Source: Lactarius indigo (lineage: Eukaryota > Basidiomycota > Agaricomycetes > Russulales > Russulaceae). Taken from it: a stretch of DNA of 64,000 nucleotides. This document shows positions 11,814-23,886 of the stretch, piece after piece; the stretch's first letter is position 1; each line of letters starts with the position of its first letter. Both the position numbers and the translations under genes were made by a program. The DNA lies in contig JAFKAC010000122.1 of the NCBI GenBank assembly GCA_025766275.1, positions 1 through 64,000 on the forward strand, read 5' to 3'. Below the pieces are notes generated by a model that was not told the DNA's origin, made no database searches, and saw nothing but the letters and a program-made list of their open reading frames with translations.

Positions 11814-13660
11814 CTATGCACTATAATGAACGACATTCACCTGCCTCTCCGGGGCGATCTGTTTTTACCTCCGCACCTTCACGGCCACCTGGAGTGCTTT
11901 CGCAGACATCTCGTAATATGGCATCCACTGCTCTCGTCTCGACGTCGAGAACAACGCCTTGTAAAATTGTTCGGCCGGGTCCCGTCCATCTTCATCCACC
12001 ATCGCCCACATCCTCTCAACCACGCTCCAGAACCCGCAGCACTGTACCACAATCGCAAGGTGCAGTGCCTTGTCGAGGGTTCTTCCTTCAGACGTCCCGG
12101 CTGTGTGATGAGTCGAGAGAAACGCGAATCCAGCGGAGGGGAGATGGGAGCGCACGATCTCGAGCAGCGTGAGGCCCTCCCCTCCATAAAGCTCGAATCC
12201 AGCTTCAAATGGCTTTCCGGCCTTCGGTGTATCATGACACGCAAAGTTAGCAGATTGGCGGTGATGGAAGCCCTCGATGACCACAGCGGGTCTTATGGCT
12301 TCTGATATTAGGCTTAACATCTTGATATTGAGAGCCTGGACAACCTGGATCTCACCCTCCCACAGTCGAAGAAATGGGCTACAAGGAACAGGGAATGTGT
12401 ATCCGAGGGTCGCGAATTGAAATCGCGATCACGAGATCGAACGAGTGCGGACAGTGTTGGAGTATAGGGACAGACGTAGAAAGCTGTTCTGGTACTTTCA
12501 GCTGACGGAGTCTGTCGATGACGGGTTTACCAATGAGCCCGTAGAGCTCTGCGAGTGGAGGCTAGAGTTTGGTTGGAATCGAGCTCGTCGAGGCCAAAAA
12601 TTCATCCTTAAATTGCGCGATGATATAAACTGTGAGGGGTCAGGATGAGAGAGGGACTTGTGTCGTGAAAAATGATCAAATGTCAGAACGCCAGCGGGAG
12701 TGGTTTATTATAATGACGGGATTTAAAGAGGCGGCAGAACGGAGTGCATTAAATGATGGAGATGTCAGGAAACTGCCAAAGCCTAGAAAGGCCTGGATTG
12801 GTCGTCTTCGTTCTCCCTAAAGGATACTGCTGGTCGAGAGGACGATGATTTGCTGGAATGTGCTTCGGGGCCCTCGATGGATCGTAAGTAACGAAAACGC
12901 CACTTCACATTGGTTTCCAAGGCAAAAGCAGTAAATGGGCGAGAAGGTAGTTCAGTAGCAGATGAACTGAGAAGGAATGGGTGCGATACATTTTTCCTTT
13001 GAGTATTCTGGGGAACATTGCTAGCTTCGTCGCAAACTGTTGAGCTAGAGGTGCAAATTCATCCTGATTGTCTCCAGGGGGACTAGAAGTGATAATCTCA
13101 TCAAGAGTGGACGTAGCTCCCTCATAACCATCGTTCGCAAAAGTCATTTAATAGCGGACGTTGAGAGGGATGTCAAGGACGAAGCGAACCTGGAGCGGGT
13201 CTAGCTTGTGCGTCCTCGCTGCTCGCATGCACACGACCACTTGATCCAATGGCTGATCTAGGACCCCCGCATCGATCCTAGACGAAACTGCCCTTGCCAA
13301 CTATGTGCCTGGTGCGGGTGGCGTCGGCGTCGCCTACAGACATATCCAAGGTGAGTTCGCGGCTGAGGACCACCATCTCCCTGATGTCCTGCATCACGTT
13401 CCAACCTCCAACTTTACTTGAAAGGCCAACGCGTCCACAAGAAATGTCGTGACTAGATGGTATGGGAACCCGAATGATTCGCAAGGCTGGTCTTGAAGAT
13501 GGTGGAGGTATTTGGCTGCATGAATGGCGTCCTCACGCTGCTTGAGCAATTCTGAGCGCTTGAGAAGTGCAGAGGCGAGGACGAACAAAGCTTGAAGCTG
13601 AAGAATCATTGGGCCGTGCTCCAGCCAAGAACTGGGTAGTGAAAGTCTCGATTTGGTCAA
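11814..13660 (-). pseudogene. Decayed TPR + CHAT-domain protein
   Basis: Read on the minus strand this matches, piece by piece, the large TPR/CHAT proteins abundant in Rhizoctonia-like genomes. Pieces include EDAIHAAKYLHHLQDQPCES and DIREMVVLSREL (13.4-13.6 kb), DGYEGATSTLDEIITSSPPG (near 13.1 kb), LAELYGLIGKPVIDRLRQLK (near 12.5 kb), YTPTLSALVRSR, GEIQVVQALNIKMLSLIS, and the CHAT core FACHDT...YGGEGLTLLEIVRS...GFRSVV-like (12.3-11.9 kb). CHAT domains are caspase-fold peptidases with a His/Cys dyad. Here the His block is kept but the usual FLSACHTA block reads FLSTHHTA, so the catalytic Cys is gone. About 30 codons are missing between KVPEQ and FYVCPYTPTLSAL. A TAA interrupts the frame 16 codons before the natural end, which is still recognisable as VNVVHYSA and TAG at 11814. 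Frame changes occur between 12.3 and 12.5 kb. Confidence 0.8.
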
Positions 13661-15183
13661 ATTATCATTTGACTGGTCGAGGTCCTTCCCTTGATTCGAC
13701 GGCGTGTGTCGCTATACCCAGACCAAGGACATAAAAAGGGCGAAGAGGATCAGATCGAGATGGTGTAGAGAGAAAATGCTTAGAAAACGCGAAGAGGGTG
13801 TCAATTTCATGAGTAGATCCTGTGGGAAATTGGTTGAGACACAGCCACTGGAAGTACGGAACGGGGTATCAGGGACTTGCCTAGTGTCAGCTATGCTTGA
13901 AGCCTACTCTCGCAGGTTGGCGAGGCCAAATAAAGACGGAAGTCACAAAAGGGTCCCGTTTAGATGGCCACGATTCAGGCCCTGCTGGTAACACGCTTGG
14001 AAACGCCAACACACCATCACGCGCGTCAAATAGAAGCGATACAAGGAAACAGAACACGTCTTCACACGCCGACTGTAGGTGTGCTCTCACAGCCCACATA
14101 CACGGAAACGGGCCCGGGAATTTCCACCAAAGATAGCACTGGCGCCGGCCCAACGTGCGACAGGCTAGGACGACCACTGGCAGGGGCAGTGGCTTGAGCC
14201 TATGCGGCCAACATGATGATCACACGAGGACGGGGCCTACAGAGGGTATCCACTTTAGGTGGCCCTACACTAGGGCAATATAACCCAATAGGACCCCGGT
14301 ACTAGTCCCCTGATTTAGTACGAGGGGTGATAAAGTTTGTTGCAGGACAGTGCAATTATGGGCGGGCGCAAAAGGGTGGCGCATAAACCCGGTAAGTGCA
14401 TCAGCCTGAGCGCCCTGAGGACAGCAAACTGCGGCCCGCAGCAATGGGGACATTTGTGAATATGGGTCTGTGTTGAACGCCTAGTGGCCTGGTTGCAGAG
14501 CTGTTGACGATACCATGGATGGCCATGGTTGTTCGTTTAATGTGAATGGGAGGAATCCGAATCGTTGGCGCCAGCGCTATACCATGGTAGGCAGCAATTG
14601 GATCGCGAGCGCCTGCCAGCGAGACCATCGTAATATCTATTTTTTCCAGGAGCCTTCCAGTTGCAATTGTCAGGTCTGTTCCCAAAGTTTGTGTAATCTG
14701 GAGTGTTGTAAGCCTAAATTATGGGATTGCGTTCGAACCAAAGAACTAGCAGTTGTTCGAACACAAATTGATGATTTCTTCTGTCTCGATTTTTAGCAAA
14801 ATTTGTACGGTAAGTATACTACGCAAGATTTTACAATAAACGCGCGAAAAGGGGGATTACATCTCGATCGATGTCAAGAAAATAAAAACAGGGAGAGAAA
14901 TGAAGTAACGTCAACAGTGACGCTGAAAGAAAAGGCAGACCTCTGTCCAAGAATTTGAATATTCTAAAAAGAGCAGCCAGGGGGGGTATGTGGAGAGGAA
15001 GGGGACAGCGACGTCCGCAAAAGTTCGAGCTGGCCAGTAAGGAAAAGCTGGGACTGGGAACAACTGATAAGAATAACAATACATCCTCCCAAGTGCGCGG
15101 CACAAGGAGGAAATCAATATAAAAAGTATAAAGTCGTCAGCAAAAAAAAATATAAAGAAAAGAAATAGTATGAAGAAAAATCG
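13661..15183. other. Intergenic, no gene recognised
   Basis: Short open frames on both strands (13.7-14.2 kb, 14.4-14.8 kb) show no known motif and no splice-consistent partners. The last 300 bp before 15184 are A-rich (several poly-A runs at 15120-15180) and are probably the 3' flank of DOT1. Confidence 0.45.
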
Positions 15184-17670
15184 TCATCTACTCCGCGTTG
15201 AGCGGGTGCTCCTCGACGCTTCGAAGCGCGCGCGCACGTCCGCATACCCGGCGCGGTCGACACGATGCACGTAGAACTTGCCCGTGCCAGACGCCCACGA
15301 GACGTCCATTGAGCGATAGTCGTGCACCGACACGTCCAAGATCGCGCTAATGTCGTCTACGTTGCGTTCTGTCACTGCGCGCCCACCACCCACGACAAAC
15401 GGCTCGAGCGAGATGACCAGGGCGCCTTCCTTCAGGTCGAGGAATTTCGGCCGGATCGCCTCGTTGACTGTACAAAAATATCGCTTTAGTCCCGAGACCA
15501 AGAGGTGAACAAAATGGGAGGGGGAACTTACGCTTCTCGCCGAAAACCTTGTTATTCACAAGTACGACGTCTGCGCGGGCCATGAGCTCGTTCACGCGCG
15601 AGCTCTCGAGCATGTTTGCATGTTCGAGCTCGACATCACCCATGCGCACGCCCCACATCCCCGCGCGCATCCTCATCTGGGCGCGCTGCTCACATGCCAT
15701 TTCCGCAGGCTTCCCCATCAGCTCGACGCCAAATGCAGAGCAGCCACTCTGCAGCGCGGCTTGCAGCACGACGTTGCCGACTCCGCTACCGAGGTCGAGC
15801 AGGAGCGTGCCGGGACGTGCGCGGGCGAGGGACAATAGACGAGAGACGAGCGACGGCATGAGCTCGCCGTAGACCGAGTCGGAGAACGCTTGATAGTGGT
15901 TGAGCTCGTGAGTGCGGGGGCCGACTGAGCGTTGGTATGTTTCCTCGACGATGCGTAGTGCGACTGCGCGAGGTAACCCGGTCGCGCTCCAGCCAGCCAC
16001 GGCGGCACGAAGCGCATTAGGTTGTGGCGGCGCAAAAGCATCCGATGGGAGGGGCGGGTACTTGAGCATGCGTAGAAGCGCGTTAATAGAATCTAGAGTG
16101 CGCATAAAGAGTGGCCCGTCGCAAAGTGCAACTGCACGGCGCAGCATCCGCAGGTGGTTCGTCGCTAGAGTGTCCTCGTTCTCCGCGGGAACGATATCCT
16201 GTGGAAGGGTTCCAAAAAAAGAGCGTTGTTTGGGGGTGAGATAATCTGTAAAAAACATTAGGATAGTGCTGATTTTGGGATGGCCGACTCACGCTCTATA
16301 ATGGTATATAACGTCCGTTCTAAATCTAGGATGGGACTATAGTGATCCTTGTCCTTGGGAGCTAGAAGGATGTAGCTGAGCAGTGTTAGCATCGAAAGGC
16401 AATGAACGAGTTCGTCCATGACGTCTGGCAAAAGGGGGGATGCGGCAAGGAGAATATATAAAATGGAAAGAGCAATCAGAACAAAAAAAAGGCGCGAATG
16501 CAGAAAATTTGGGCTGGGCGGCTATTGGTCATCAGTGCACAAGACCGGCTTCAGCTTCATAAAGACGTTTGGTGTAGAGCTTTGTGGCGCGGGCGTGGGA
16601 AGAAATGCAGTGCATATGAGAACTCGGACGATCGGGCCGACCAAGTGATGTTGATGAGAACGCATGCCAAGATGCAATGTGGATCAAGGGTGGCGGCAGA
16701 GGAAGTAAGAGGCATGCTGGGCATGCGACATCAGTGAAGCAGCGCGTTTAGCACCGCACACGGGGATTCAGGGCGGAGATGAGGTACTGGCGGCGAGCAC
16801 GAACCATCAAAGCACAGCACACGAGTCTGATGGTCGGACGTGATACACGCAGGAAGAGTCATCAAGGGGTGTGTACAGTAGCTACACAAAGAATGGAAGG
16901 AGGGAGGCATTGCCAGACGCCATGGACGGAGGGAGTTAGGGGGGAATACGTACCGTTCTGTGGCACCAGAGTTAGGAAATTCGAGTTCGCCAACGGGTAA
17001 TCTGTTGGGTGTGGGTCGAAGGACTTGTCGTGAGGGTCATCGGGATTCTTGAAATCTGGGCAAGAAAAATAAATGTGAACATGACTGGAAGCGAAAACGG
17101 GAAATGGGGGAAGAGAGAACGGAACGGACATCGAACATAAGACTTCATGAGCCTGAGAACGACCTTTTCGCTGCTCAGGAAGGAGTCATCTAGCACTGCG
17201 TCGTCGTGAATGTGGCATTCACGCGGGATGGGCTCGTCGGTGGTAGGAAGGACAGAGGAAGAGCGAGATCTGCTGCGCGTGGAGGGAGCGAGTGATGTAG
17301 GCGGGGATGATCGGTTACGCGTCGATGAGCGTGAAGAAGAAATGGAGGAGGCGATCGATGACTCGCGTGAACATGATGAGGATGGTGGGGGAGTCGCGTC
17401 ACTATGTTCGGATGAGCGAGCACGCTTGGAACATCGTTCGTTGAGTTGTCGAGTAGAACTTCTCTTGGCAGGAGGGTTGGTGGAGGGGGCTACTCGGGAT
17501 TGGGGCTTGTTGTGTACGTTGAGTACAGGGGTGGGTGTTGACCGTGTGACCTGGGGTGGCACAGCTACGACGCGTGTTTTGACAGCGACCGAGGGTACAT
17601 GAGAGGAAGAGGAAGACTTTGGGAAGAAATGAAAGGGGATTTGAGGAGGATGAGCTGATGCGACCTGCAT
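15184..17670 (-). CDS. DOT1: Histone H3-K79 methyltransferase DOT1, one frameshift
   Basis: SAM-dependent nucleosomal H3K79 methyltransferase with a non-SET fold. Exons on the minus strand: 17670-17130, 17055-16954, 16375-16293, 16245-15532 and 15467-15184. The N-terminal exon is Ser/Arg/Pro-rich and disordered, ending in LRLMKSYVR. Then follow FKNPDDPHDKSFDPHPTDYP, LLAPKDKDHYSPILDLERT, HYLTPKQ, and the catalytic core: YQAFSDSVYGELMP (D1 loop), LLDLGSGVGNVVLQAAL (SAM motif I), AFGVELM, NNKVFGEKLNEAIRPKFLDL and GALVISLEPF. In the second exon the family block VGELEFPNSGATER is one frame away from the preceding HPTDYP. One C is missing in the CCC at 16995-16997 (plus-strand GGG). All other junctions are in phase. 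Start chosen at the first in-frame ATG (MQVASAHPPQ); an upstream exon is possible. Confidence 0.9.
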
Positions 17671-18439
17671 AACGGTATGTCTCCAATCTGAATCGAGAGA
17701 GAGAACAAGGGCAGTCAACCAAGCTTTGCGGTGACGCTCCTAAGACCTAAGCCGATGTGTCACGTGTATCGAAAAAAAAAATAATGCGATGCAAATGACG
17801 CAAAACACATTCACCTCCGGTCACAGCACCGGCCAAACATTTCACCGACTCGGACTCCGGACTCAACCAACTCAACTGCTGTGACCGTCCCTATTCCTCC
17901 GCTGTTCCTGTTCCTTGTATCCCTCAGCCCAGAGCAACGCGTCTCCGCAGTGCACACGCGCCTATCTTAACACCCCACACTCTCCATCTCTATCTCCGAC
18001 CTTTCCTTATATATTGCTTCGGTGAGTCGGTGACTCATCAAACCGCTGACATCACGACCATGACTACTGCCGACCAACGGGTTGTTTGGCGTAATCGGGC
18101 TTCCGATTCGTGTTTCCATGGGCGTTTTCGGTTCAGGATTTTTTACTTTTACCTCGTTTATCTTGGGGAAGCGGCAGGCCCCGGGAAAGTTTCCACATCC
18201 AGCCCAGCTGTCTCACGATGAAAGTTATTCCCACCCTCGAGCTTAGATCGGTGACTGCTCCCTCGGTCACACTGCTAGGACGTCGATAAAGGGTTCTTCG
18301 TCACTTGCAGCGACCTCAACCTCATTCTGCGACTGGTTGCAAATCTACCTCGAGCTCATAATCAGGCGTTTTATTTTTACTGTAAGTTACTGCAAGGACT
18401 ACACGTGTCGATCAGGCTCAAATGACTCAGAACCCGCAG
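17671..18439. other. DOT1 upstream region
   Basis: Spacer between the DOT1 start and the 3' side of the left terpene-synthase unit. It contains a pyrimidine-rich stretch at 17880-18010 (CCCTATTCCTCC-like, on the plus strand). No coding feature is supported. Confidence 0.4.
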
Positions 18440-18626
18440 ACCGGCGCTAATCCCACGGATAACTCGAGATTCGGGATTTCCGTCAGTGGCATCGTCGTCG
18501 TGGCTAGGCCAGCATTCTGTCCGACGAATGACTCATTTACACCATGTCAAGAAAATAGGGTCATACTATCTAATATTAAGTTTGCCTGTCCTAATTCTGG
18601 TTGCTAACACGAACGAATTTCCGGGT

Positions 18627-19884
18627 TTATAACAAAGAATCGTTGACGAGCTGTGGGCCGATATCTTCCGAGCGCCCCTTCGGCAACAGCGTCACCCACC
18701 GCGTTTTCTCAATTTCGGGACCCTTCTTGCCAAAGTATCGCTCGCTTTCGAACCCCCACTGATCACCCGCTCTCACCCAGTTCCTGAGCCCCTCCACATA
18801 CCGTGCTAGCTCTGTGTCCACCGGCTCTCCAGATTTTGGCATCTTGTTCTCATAAAGGTCCATGAACTTTGCCTCGAGTTCCTTGTGGTAGTCATGCACC
18901 CAGTTCATGGCGCCTTGGATGTCGGTCTTGTTGTGGTGCATGACGGTGGTGATTATGTTGTGGTTATCGATACCTCGTGCCTGCTCCAAGTGGTACGAAG
19001 TGATGTCCTACGGCCGGTACCCGACAATCAGTCTCAGAAAACGGCGGAAATATGTTAGATCTACATTGCTAAGTGAGATCATGTCAATGGACAAAATATG
19101 CAATTCTTCGATGACAGGGTGATGTACTGCCTCATCCGGGAGGTTCAAATCGAACTCGAAAACAGCAAAGCATGGCTTGGACGCGGTTGTGTCTCTTCTG
19201 ATCGCTAGATAGTCTTGGATGTTCCTGATGTGCTTGTGAGTCCGATCTGCCACTTCCTGGACTACGGCCTGAAGGTAGGCGCCAAATGTCTCGATGAACC
19301 GTTTCTGTGCCTGGACATTGGCTGTTTTGATTGCGAGCTCCCAGAACCTAGATCGATTTTCGCGTCAACTTAATGGCTCTACTGTCGACATTGTACCTCA
19401 CTGTCTGGTAATTTCACCACCGACCCATTCGCCTTGGGGACGAGGTTTGTGTGGGTTGCGCAGAGCGTCCATGCCAATGTTGACCATGACCTGGACCTCA
19501 TCTTCACTCGCTACGTCCGTGTACTCGTCAAAGACGAAGAGCATGTTTATCAGGTCGCAGCCGGTGCGTAGACGGGCTGTGCACCACGCGTGAGCAGAGC
19601 TCGACGTGTGGTCTGGTCTGTGCACCTACCCTTGTCATGCATTGGGTACGCAAGAGCTGCGAGGCGCTCTGGAAATAGGTGAGCATGACTTGGCACAACT
19701 ACACGTAGTTGCTACTCGTACCAATGTCACAGCAATCGAAGGCCTCCTGAGCTTTAGGACTGAATGCCCCGAAGCTTCTCACCCACTCTGAAGACGCTGC
19801 TTTGACCTCGGCGTAGTGAGGATTGATCCTACGAGGCCATTTCCATTTATCGAGGTTGATTGGGATGTAATAACTTTCAGGCAT
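18627..19884 (-). CDS. Sesquiterpene synthase (class I terpene cyclase), copy 1
   Basis: Metal-dependent cyclase acting on farnesyl diphosphate-type substrates. Five exons, all in phase: 19884-19722, 19668-19630, 19576-19402, 19347-19065 and 19007-18627, giving 346 aa. Motifs: INPHYAEVK and [16 protein letters not shown] near the N-terminus, [19 protein letters not shown] with the metal-binding D(D/E)xxD-type motif, LAIRRDT (diphosphate-sensing Arg), the NSE triad NDITSYHLE formed across the last intron, [16 protein letters not shown], and SERYFG (RY pair). All residues needed for catalysis are present, and no frameshift or stop is seen. Neighbours are DOT1 and a second copy. No P450, FMO or transporter lies next to it, so no classical biosynthetic cluster is visible. 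The product cannot be predicted. Confidence 0.93.
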
Positions 19885-22269
19885 GGTAGCCTCTGTGGAA
19901 TGGATGCGGCCGGTTTGGATGGGTATCTGGAGAAAGAAGTGGAATATTGGGATGAGGAGCTTGTATGGCGCGTCGTAGAACCGTCTTTAAACCCCTCAGC
20001 TTGGGTCCTTCCCCTATCTTGTTCACAACAAAATTGTTGTTTACGACACTACATTATCGATACTGATTCCGACGAGAAAGGCCCCGGGTATGTCACGATT
20101 GATCGCGAAGCATGCCTGTTACTCGACGAGCGCGCTTTGCGTGGGATAGTTCCCTGCACCCAAAGAACTCGTTCTGCTCCGAGGATTACGAAGGATTCAG
20201 AAACCATGACGCGGGGCCTGATAACATTTGGTCCCGCCTCCCAAACGCATGGGCATTCACCGTGCACCATTTGTGTCCCCCGCACGGCCGAGACTGAAAA
20301 AAGCTCGTAACATTCTCGTAACCCCATAAGAGGACGAACAGAGGCTCCGCCAGTTGTTTTTTTTCATTTATCTGACTTTCAGTCTAGATCTAACATTCAA
20401 GTTTTTCGTGGTCCAAGTCCCGCTCAGCCTTGGCTCTACTCACGTATGCTGGTTGAACTTTAACATCTCCTTATTACACACAGCTGGGATTGGGATGTTG
20501 TATTCGTTGACACATAACTTCGTCCCGAGAAGACGTCGCTCGTAACGCACTATTTTACGAGTTGGAAAGGGGCTTGTGCTGACCGAACTGATCGGCGGTA
20601 GTGTAGTACGTGTGAACTTGCAATCAGCCCGGGACTTTGGCCCAATGTGGCGGGGCAGAGTGAAAAACAACAAGTGAGAAGCGCGCCCAGAGGAGCAGCT
20701 CTTTTTTGAGACACAAGTGGATGCCTTCCCGCAACGATTTAGTGCACCAAATCATCTCCAAAGTTTAAAAATTGTGTTCATAGATCACGTTTGCGATGAC
20801 CAAGCACGGTAGCCCAACGAAATGCCTGCACCAAACTCAAAAAACTGAGGAGGCCCCCCCCTCGCCAAACCTTGTCTTTCCCTCCAAATCCTAAATTCGG
20901 AAGTGGGAATTGAAATATGTCCGCTTTTGTCAAGTTTGGATCTGGATACATTCTTGTGGCTGAGCGGGCGACTACATAGGGAAAGGGATAAACGTTTCCC
21001 ATCTCAGAGAGGGGAATGTAGATGCAAAGCATCGCAATCAGTTGTGCAGACTTCTGCACTGTGCAAAAACACATGAATTTTCCCACTGTTCCTGAAAACA
21101 CATCGCTTATGTATAACTAAGGCCGCGTACAGGTGCATCACTCAGGAACGTAAAAGAAGAGCTACTCTGCTCAATGGTGATCAACAGCGCAAGGGGTCGC
21201 TTCCACGCGTTGCGAGACTTTGCAGAGCTGGTCTTCTGTGTCGGGGTGTTGTGCTCGAGTACTTGAGTCACTGAGGGTGCATAGGAGAGTGGAACATCCA
21301 GGTATGCAGGACCAAGGGCTGCTGACTTGGGGTTTGTTGATCCGAAGTACAAATGCGGACAAAACAGAAGTACGTTGCTATCCAAATACCGACTCGGAGG
21401 TAACCCCTCTTTCCCACACAGGCACTGATTGTGGGGGTTGCGATCATTGATTACTCACGAAAACCCAACTCACCAGCGTTCAAAACCAAAGACTCGGACG
21501 CCACTATCTACAGGGTCTGGAGGGTTTCTCTCCATGAAACTTACAGGACTTTCTCCGGTTCCACAAATACACTCGTGTTGTGAAGAATGACACTAGTTCG
21601 AATTTGAAGCGCTATTGACAATTTGACATGGTCGAAGATAGAACTGGAGTCCACTTAAGCACCTCCTTCATGAGACGTTACACAGGGGAGGAGTTTTGTC
21701 GGCAAGTGTAGGTAAGTTAGGCGGTCGTCTACTACTGTGACTTACGAGTTCGAGTTCGGCTTGTGCGAGCCACTGAGCTTCTGGGTGACGTGTCGAAGGT
21801 AGATTGTGGTCGGCGTGGATACGCCAGGATCCGTACCAGTAGCCTAGAGGAATGCCAATTCCCCGGAATTCTTGATTAATTCCTCTGCGAGAATGTCTTC
21901 CTTCCCAGGAGCGCTGCTTGCGGCGTACGACCCTAAGCAGGTAGGGCGAAACACGGTACCGAGGTGCCATAATTCTGGTGGTGTGTGATTGTAAAACTCA
22001 CGAATTGATACTCACAAAGATGACTGCGGGTTTTCCGGGTTTCCTGGTTTCGACAACCCGGAGACCCAGAAACAGGTCAATGACGTATCAAGCCAGGTCA
22101 GAGGCGGCTACGACCGGACTCGGGTTCGGTGGGGGTGAGGAAATCTGGACCAAAATTCCCGCACACAGTGCCACAATTCTCTTTGTGTGTTGTTGTCCAG
22201 GAAGTTGGAAACACTAGACAAACAGTGGCACACGTGTGAGGAGAAACTTGCAAGGCATGTGACATAATG
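19885..22269. other. Long intergenic arm of duplication unit 1
   Basis: No intact gene seen. A minus-strand stretch at 21700-21960 is conserved with 25300-25500 in unit 2 (ILAEELIKNSG versus IHAEELIKDSG in matching frames). This may be the relic of an exon, but stops and frame changes occur in both copies and I cannot name a family. Confidence 0.45.
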
Positions 22270-22345
22270 CGACCCTAACCCACGGTATACACAACTTTGT
22301 CACGTGCGACGTCGCATTCGTGTTGCGGAGTCGCATGCGGCCACC
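22265..22345. promoter_or_regulatory. Decayed copy of the TOP2 promoter
   Basis: GCGACCCTAACC and TTGTCACGTGCGACG match the sequence just upstream of TOP2 (25826-25885). The two ACGCGT boxes of the true promoter are lost here: the first reads ACGTC after a two-base loss, and the second is replaced by a GTGTTGCG stretch. No TOP2 coding sequence follows. Confidence 0.7.
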
Positions 22346-22623
22346 GCCGTTCCCTCTTTTGCCGCCGGACAGGCTCTAGACCTACGGCGGATAACCCGAG
22401 ATCCGTATCGTTCGTATCACCGTGCCGCAAACTCCGCCGTTTTCTTGTTCGCGTCGATCAGGATGTCCGTCAGCAGGCGTCGTGGTCGTGGCCAGGCCAG
22501 AAGTCATATTCTATCCGACGAATGGCTCATTTACGACATGTCAAGAAAATAGGGTTATACTATCCAATACTCAGTTTGCCTGCACCACTAATTCTGGTCA
22601 CTAACACGAACGAATTTCCGGGT

Positions 22624-23886
22624 TTACATGAAAGAATCGTCGACAAGCTGGGGACCGATATCTTCTGAACGCCCCTTCGGCAACAGCGCCACGCACCGCG
22701 TTTTCTCAATTTCGGGACCCTTCTTGCCAAAGTATCGCTCGCTTTCGAACCCCCACCGTTCAACTGCTCGCACCCAGTTCGCGACCCCGTCCACATATCG
22801 TACCAGTTCTGTGTCCACCGGCTCACCGAATTTTGGCATTTTGTTCTCATAAAGGTCCATGAACTTTGCCTCGAGTTCCTTGTGGTAGTCATGCACCCAG
22901 TTTATAGCACCTCGGATGTCGGTCTTGTTATGGTGCATGACGGTGGTGATTATGTTGTGGTTATCGATACCTCGTGCCTGCTCCAAGTTGTACGAAGCAA
23001 TATCCTATGGCCAGTGCCCAAACAATCAGTTCCAAAAAACGGCGGAAATATGTCCAACCTACATTGATAGCTATGATCATTTCGTTGGCCAAAGTACACA
23101 ATTCTTTGATAACTGGATGGTCAATTGCCTCGTCCGGGAGATTCATACCCAGCTCGAGGATAGCGAAGCATGATTTGACTGCAGTTGTGTCTCTTCTGAG
23201 TTCCAGATAGTCTTGGATGCTCCTGACGCGTTTATGAGTCCGATCTGCAACTTCCTGGACCACAGCTTGAATGTGAGCGTCGTATGTCTCGATGAATCGT
23301 TTCTGCGTCTGGGGACTGGCTGTTCTGATCGCGAGCACCCAGAACCTAGATCAATTTTTGTGTCAACTCAACGGCTTGGCTGTCGACGCCGTGCCTCACT
23401 GTCTGGTAATTTCCCCGCCGACCCATTCGCCTTGGGGACGAGGTTTGTTTGGGTTGCGCAGAGCGTCCATGCTGATGTTGACCATGGTCTGGACCTCGTC
23501 TTCGTGCGCCACATCAGTGTACTCGTCAAAAACGAAGAGCACATTTATCAAATCGCAGCTAGTGCGTAGATGGGCTATACACCAGGTGTGAGCTGAGCTC
23601 AGTGCGTGGTCTGGTCTGTATATACACCTACTCTTGTCATGCGATGGGTACGCAAGAGCTGCGAGGCGGTCTGACAATAGGTGAGCATGACTTGGCACGA
23701 CTACATGTAGTTGCTGCTCGTACTGAAGTCACAGCGATCGTAGGCCTCCTGAGCTTTAGGACTGAATGCCCCGAAGCTTCTTACCCACTCCGAGGACGCT
23801 ACTTTGACCTCGGCGTAGTGCGGATTGATACGACGGGGCCATTTCCATTTATCAAGGTTGATTGGGATGTCATATCTCTCAGACAT
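22624..23886 (-). CDS. Sesquiterpene synthase (class I terpene cyclase), copy 2
   Basis: Paralogue of the gene at 18.6-19.9 kb with identical exon lengths (163, 39, 175, 283 and 381 nt). Exons: 23886-23724, 23670-23632, 23574-23400, 23345-23063 and 23004-22624, giving 346 aa. Motifs: [35 protein letters not shown], the NSE triad NDIASYNLE across the last intron, [10 protein letters not shown] and [10 protein letters not shown]. Differences from copy 1 are scattered substitutions (for example LRTSCDL for LRTGCDL, ASYNLEQ for TSYHLEQ), with introns more diverged than exons, so both copies appear to be under selection. Both encode complete active sites. Different products are possible. Confidence 0.93.

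Larger units (their letters stand above)
18440..22335. repeat. Tandem duplication unit 1 (terpene synthase + TOP2-promoter copy)
   Basis: This segment aligns over its length with 22370-25910. Shared landmarks, in order, are: a block ending CATGTCAAGAAAATAGGG (18540s and 22530s), the whole terpene synthase gene, the GATCGCGAAGCATGCCTGT-like block (20100 and 24080), the AATTCTTGATTAATTC block (21868 and 25415), CACAGTGCCACAATTCTCTT (22165 and 25731), ATGCGACCCTAACC (22267 and 25826), and TTGTCACGTGCGACG (22300 and 25866). The last two belong to the TOP2 promoter in the right unit, so the left unit ends in a copy of that promoter. Confidence 0.8.

Noticed and set aside
11580..12305. 241-codon plus-strand open frame as a protein
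   Set aside because: It overlaps the recognisable CHAT domain read on the minus strand and has no motif of its own.
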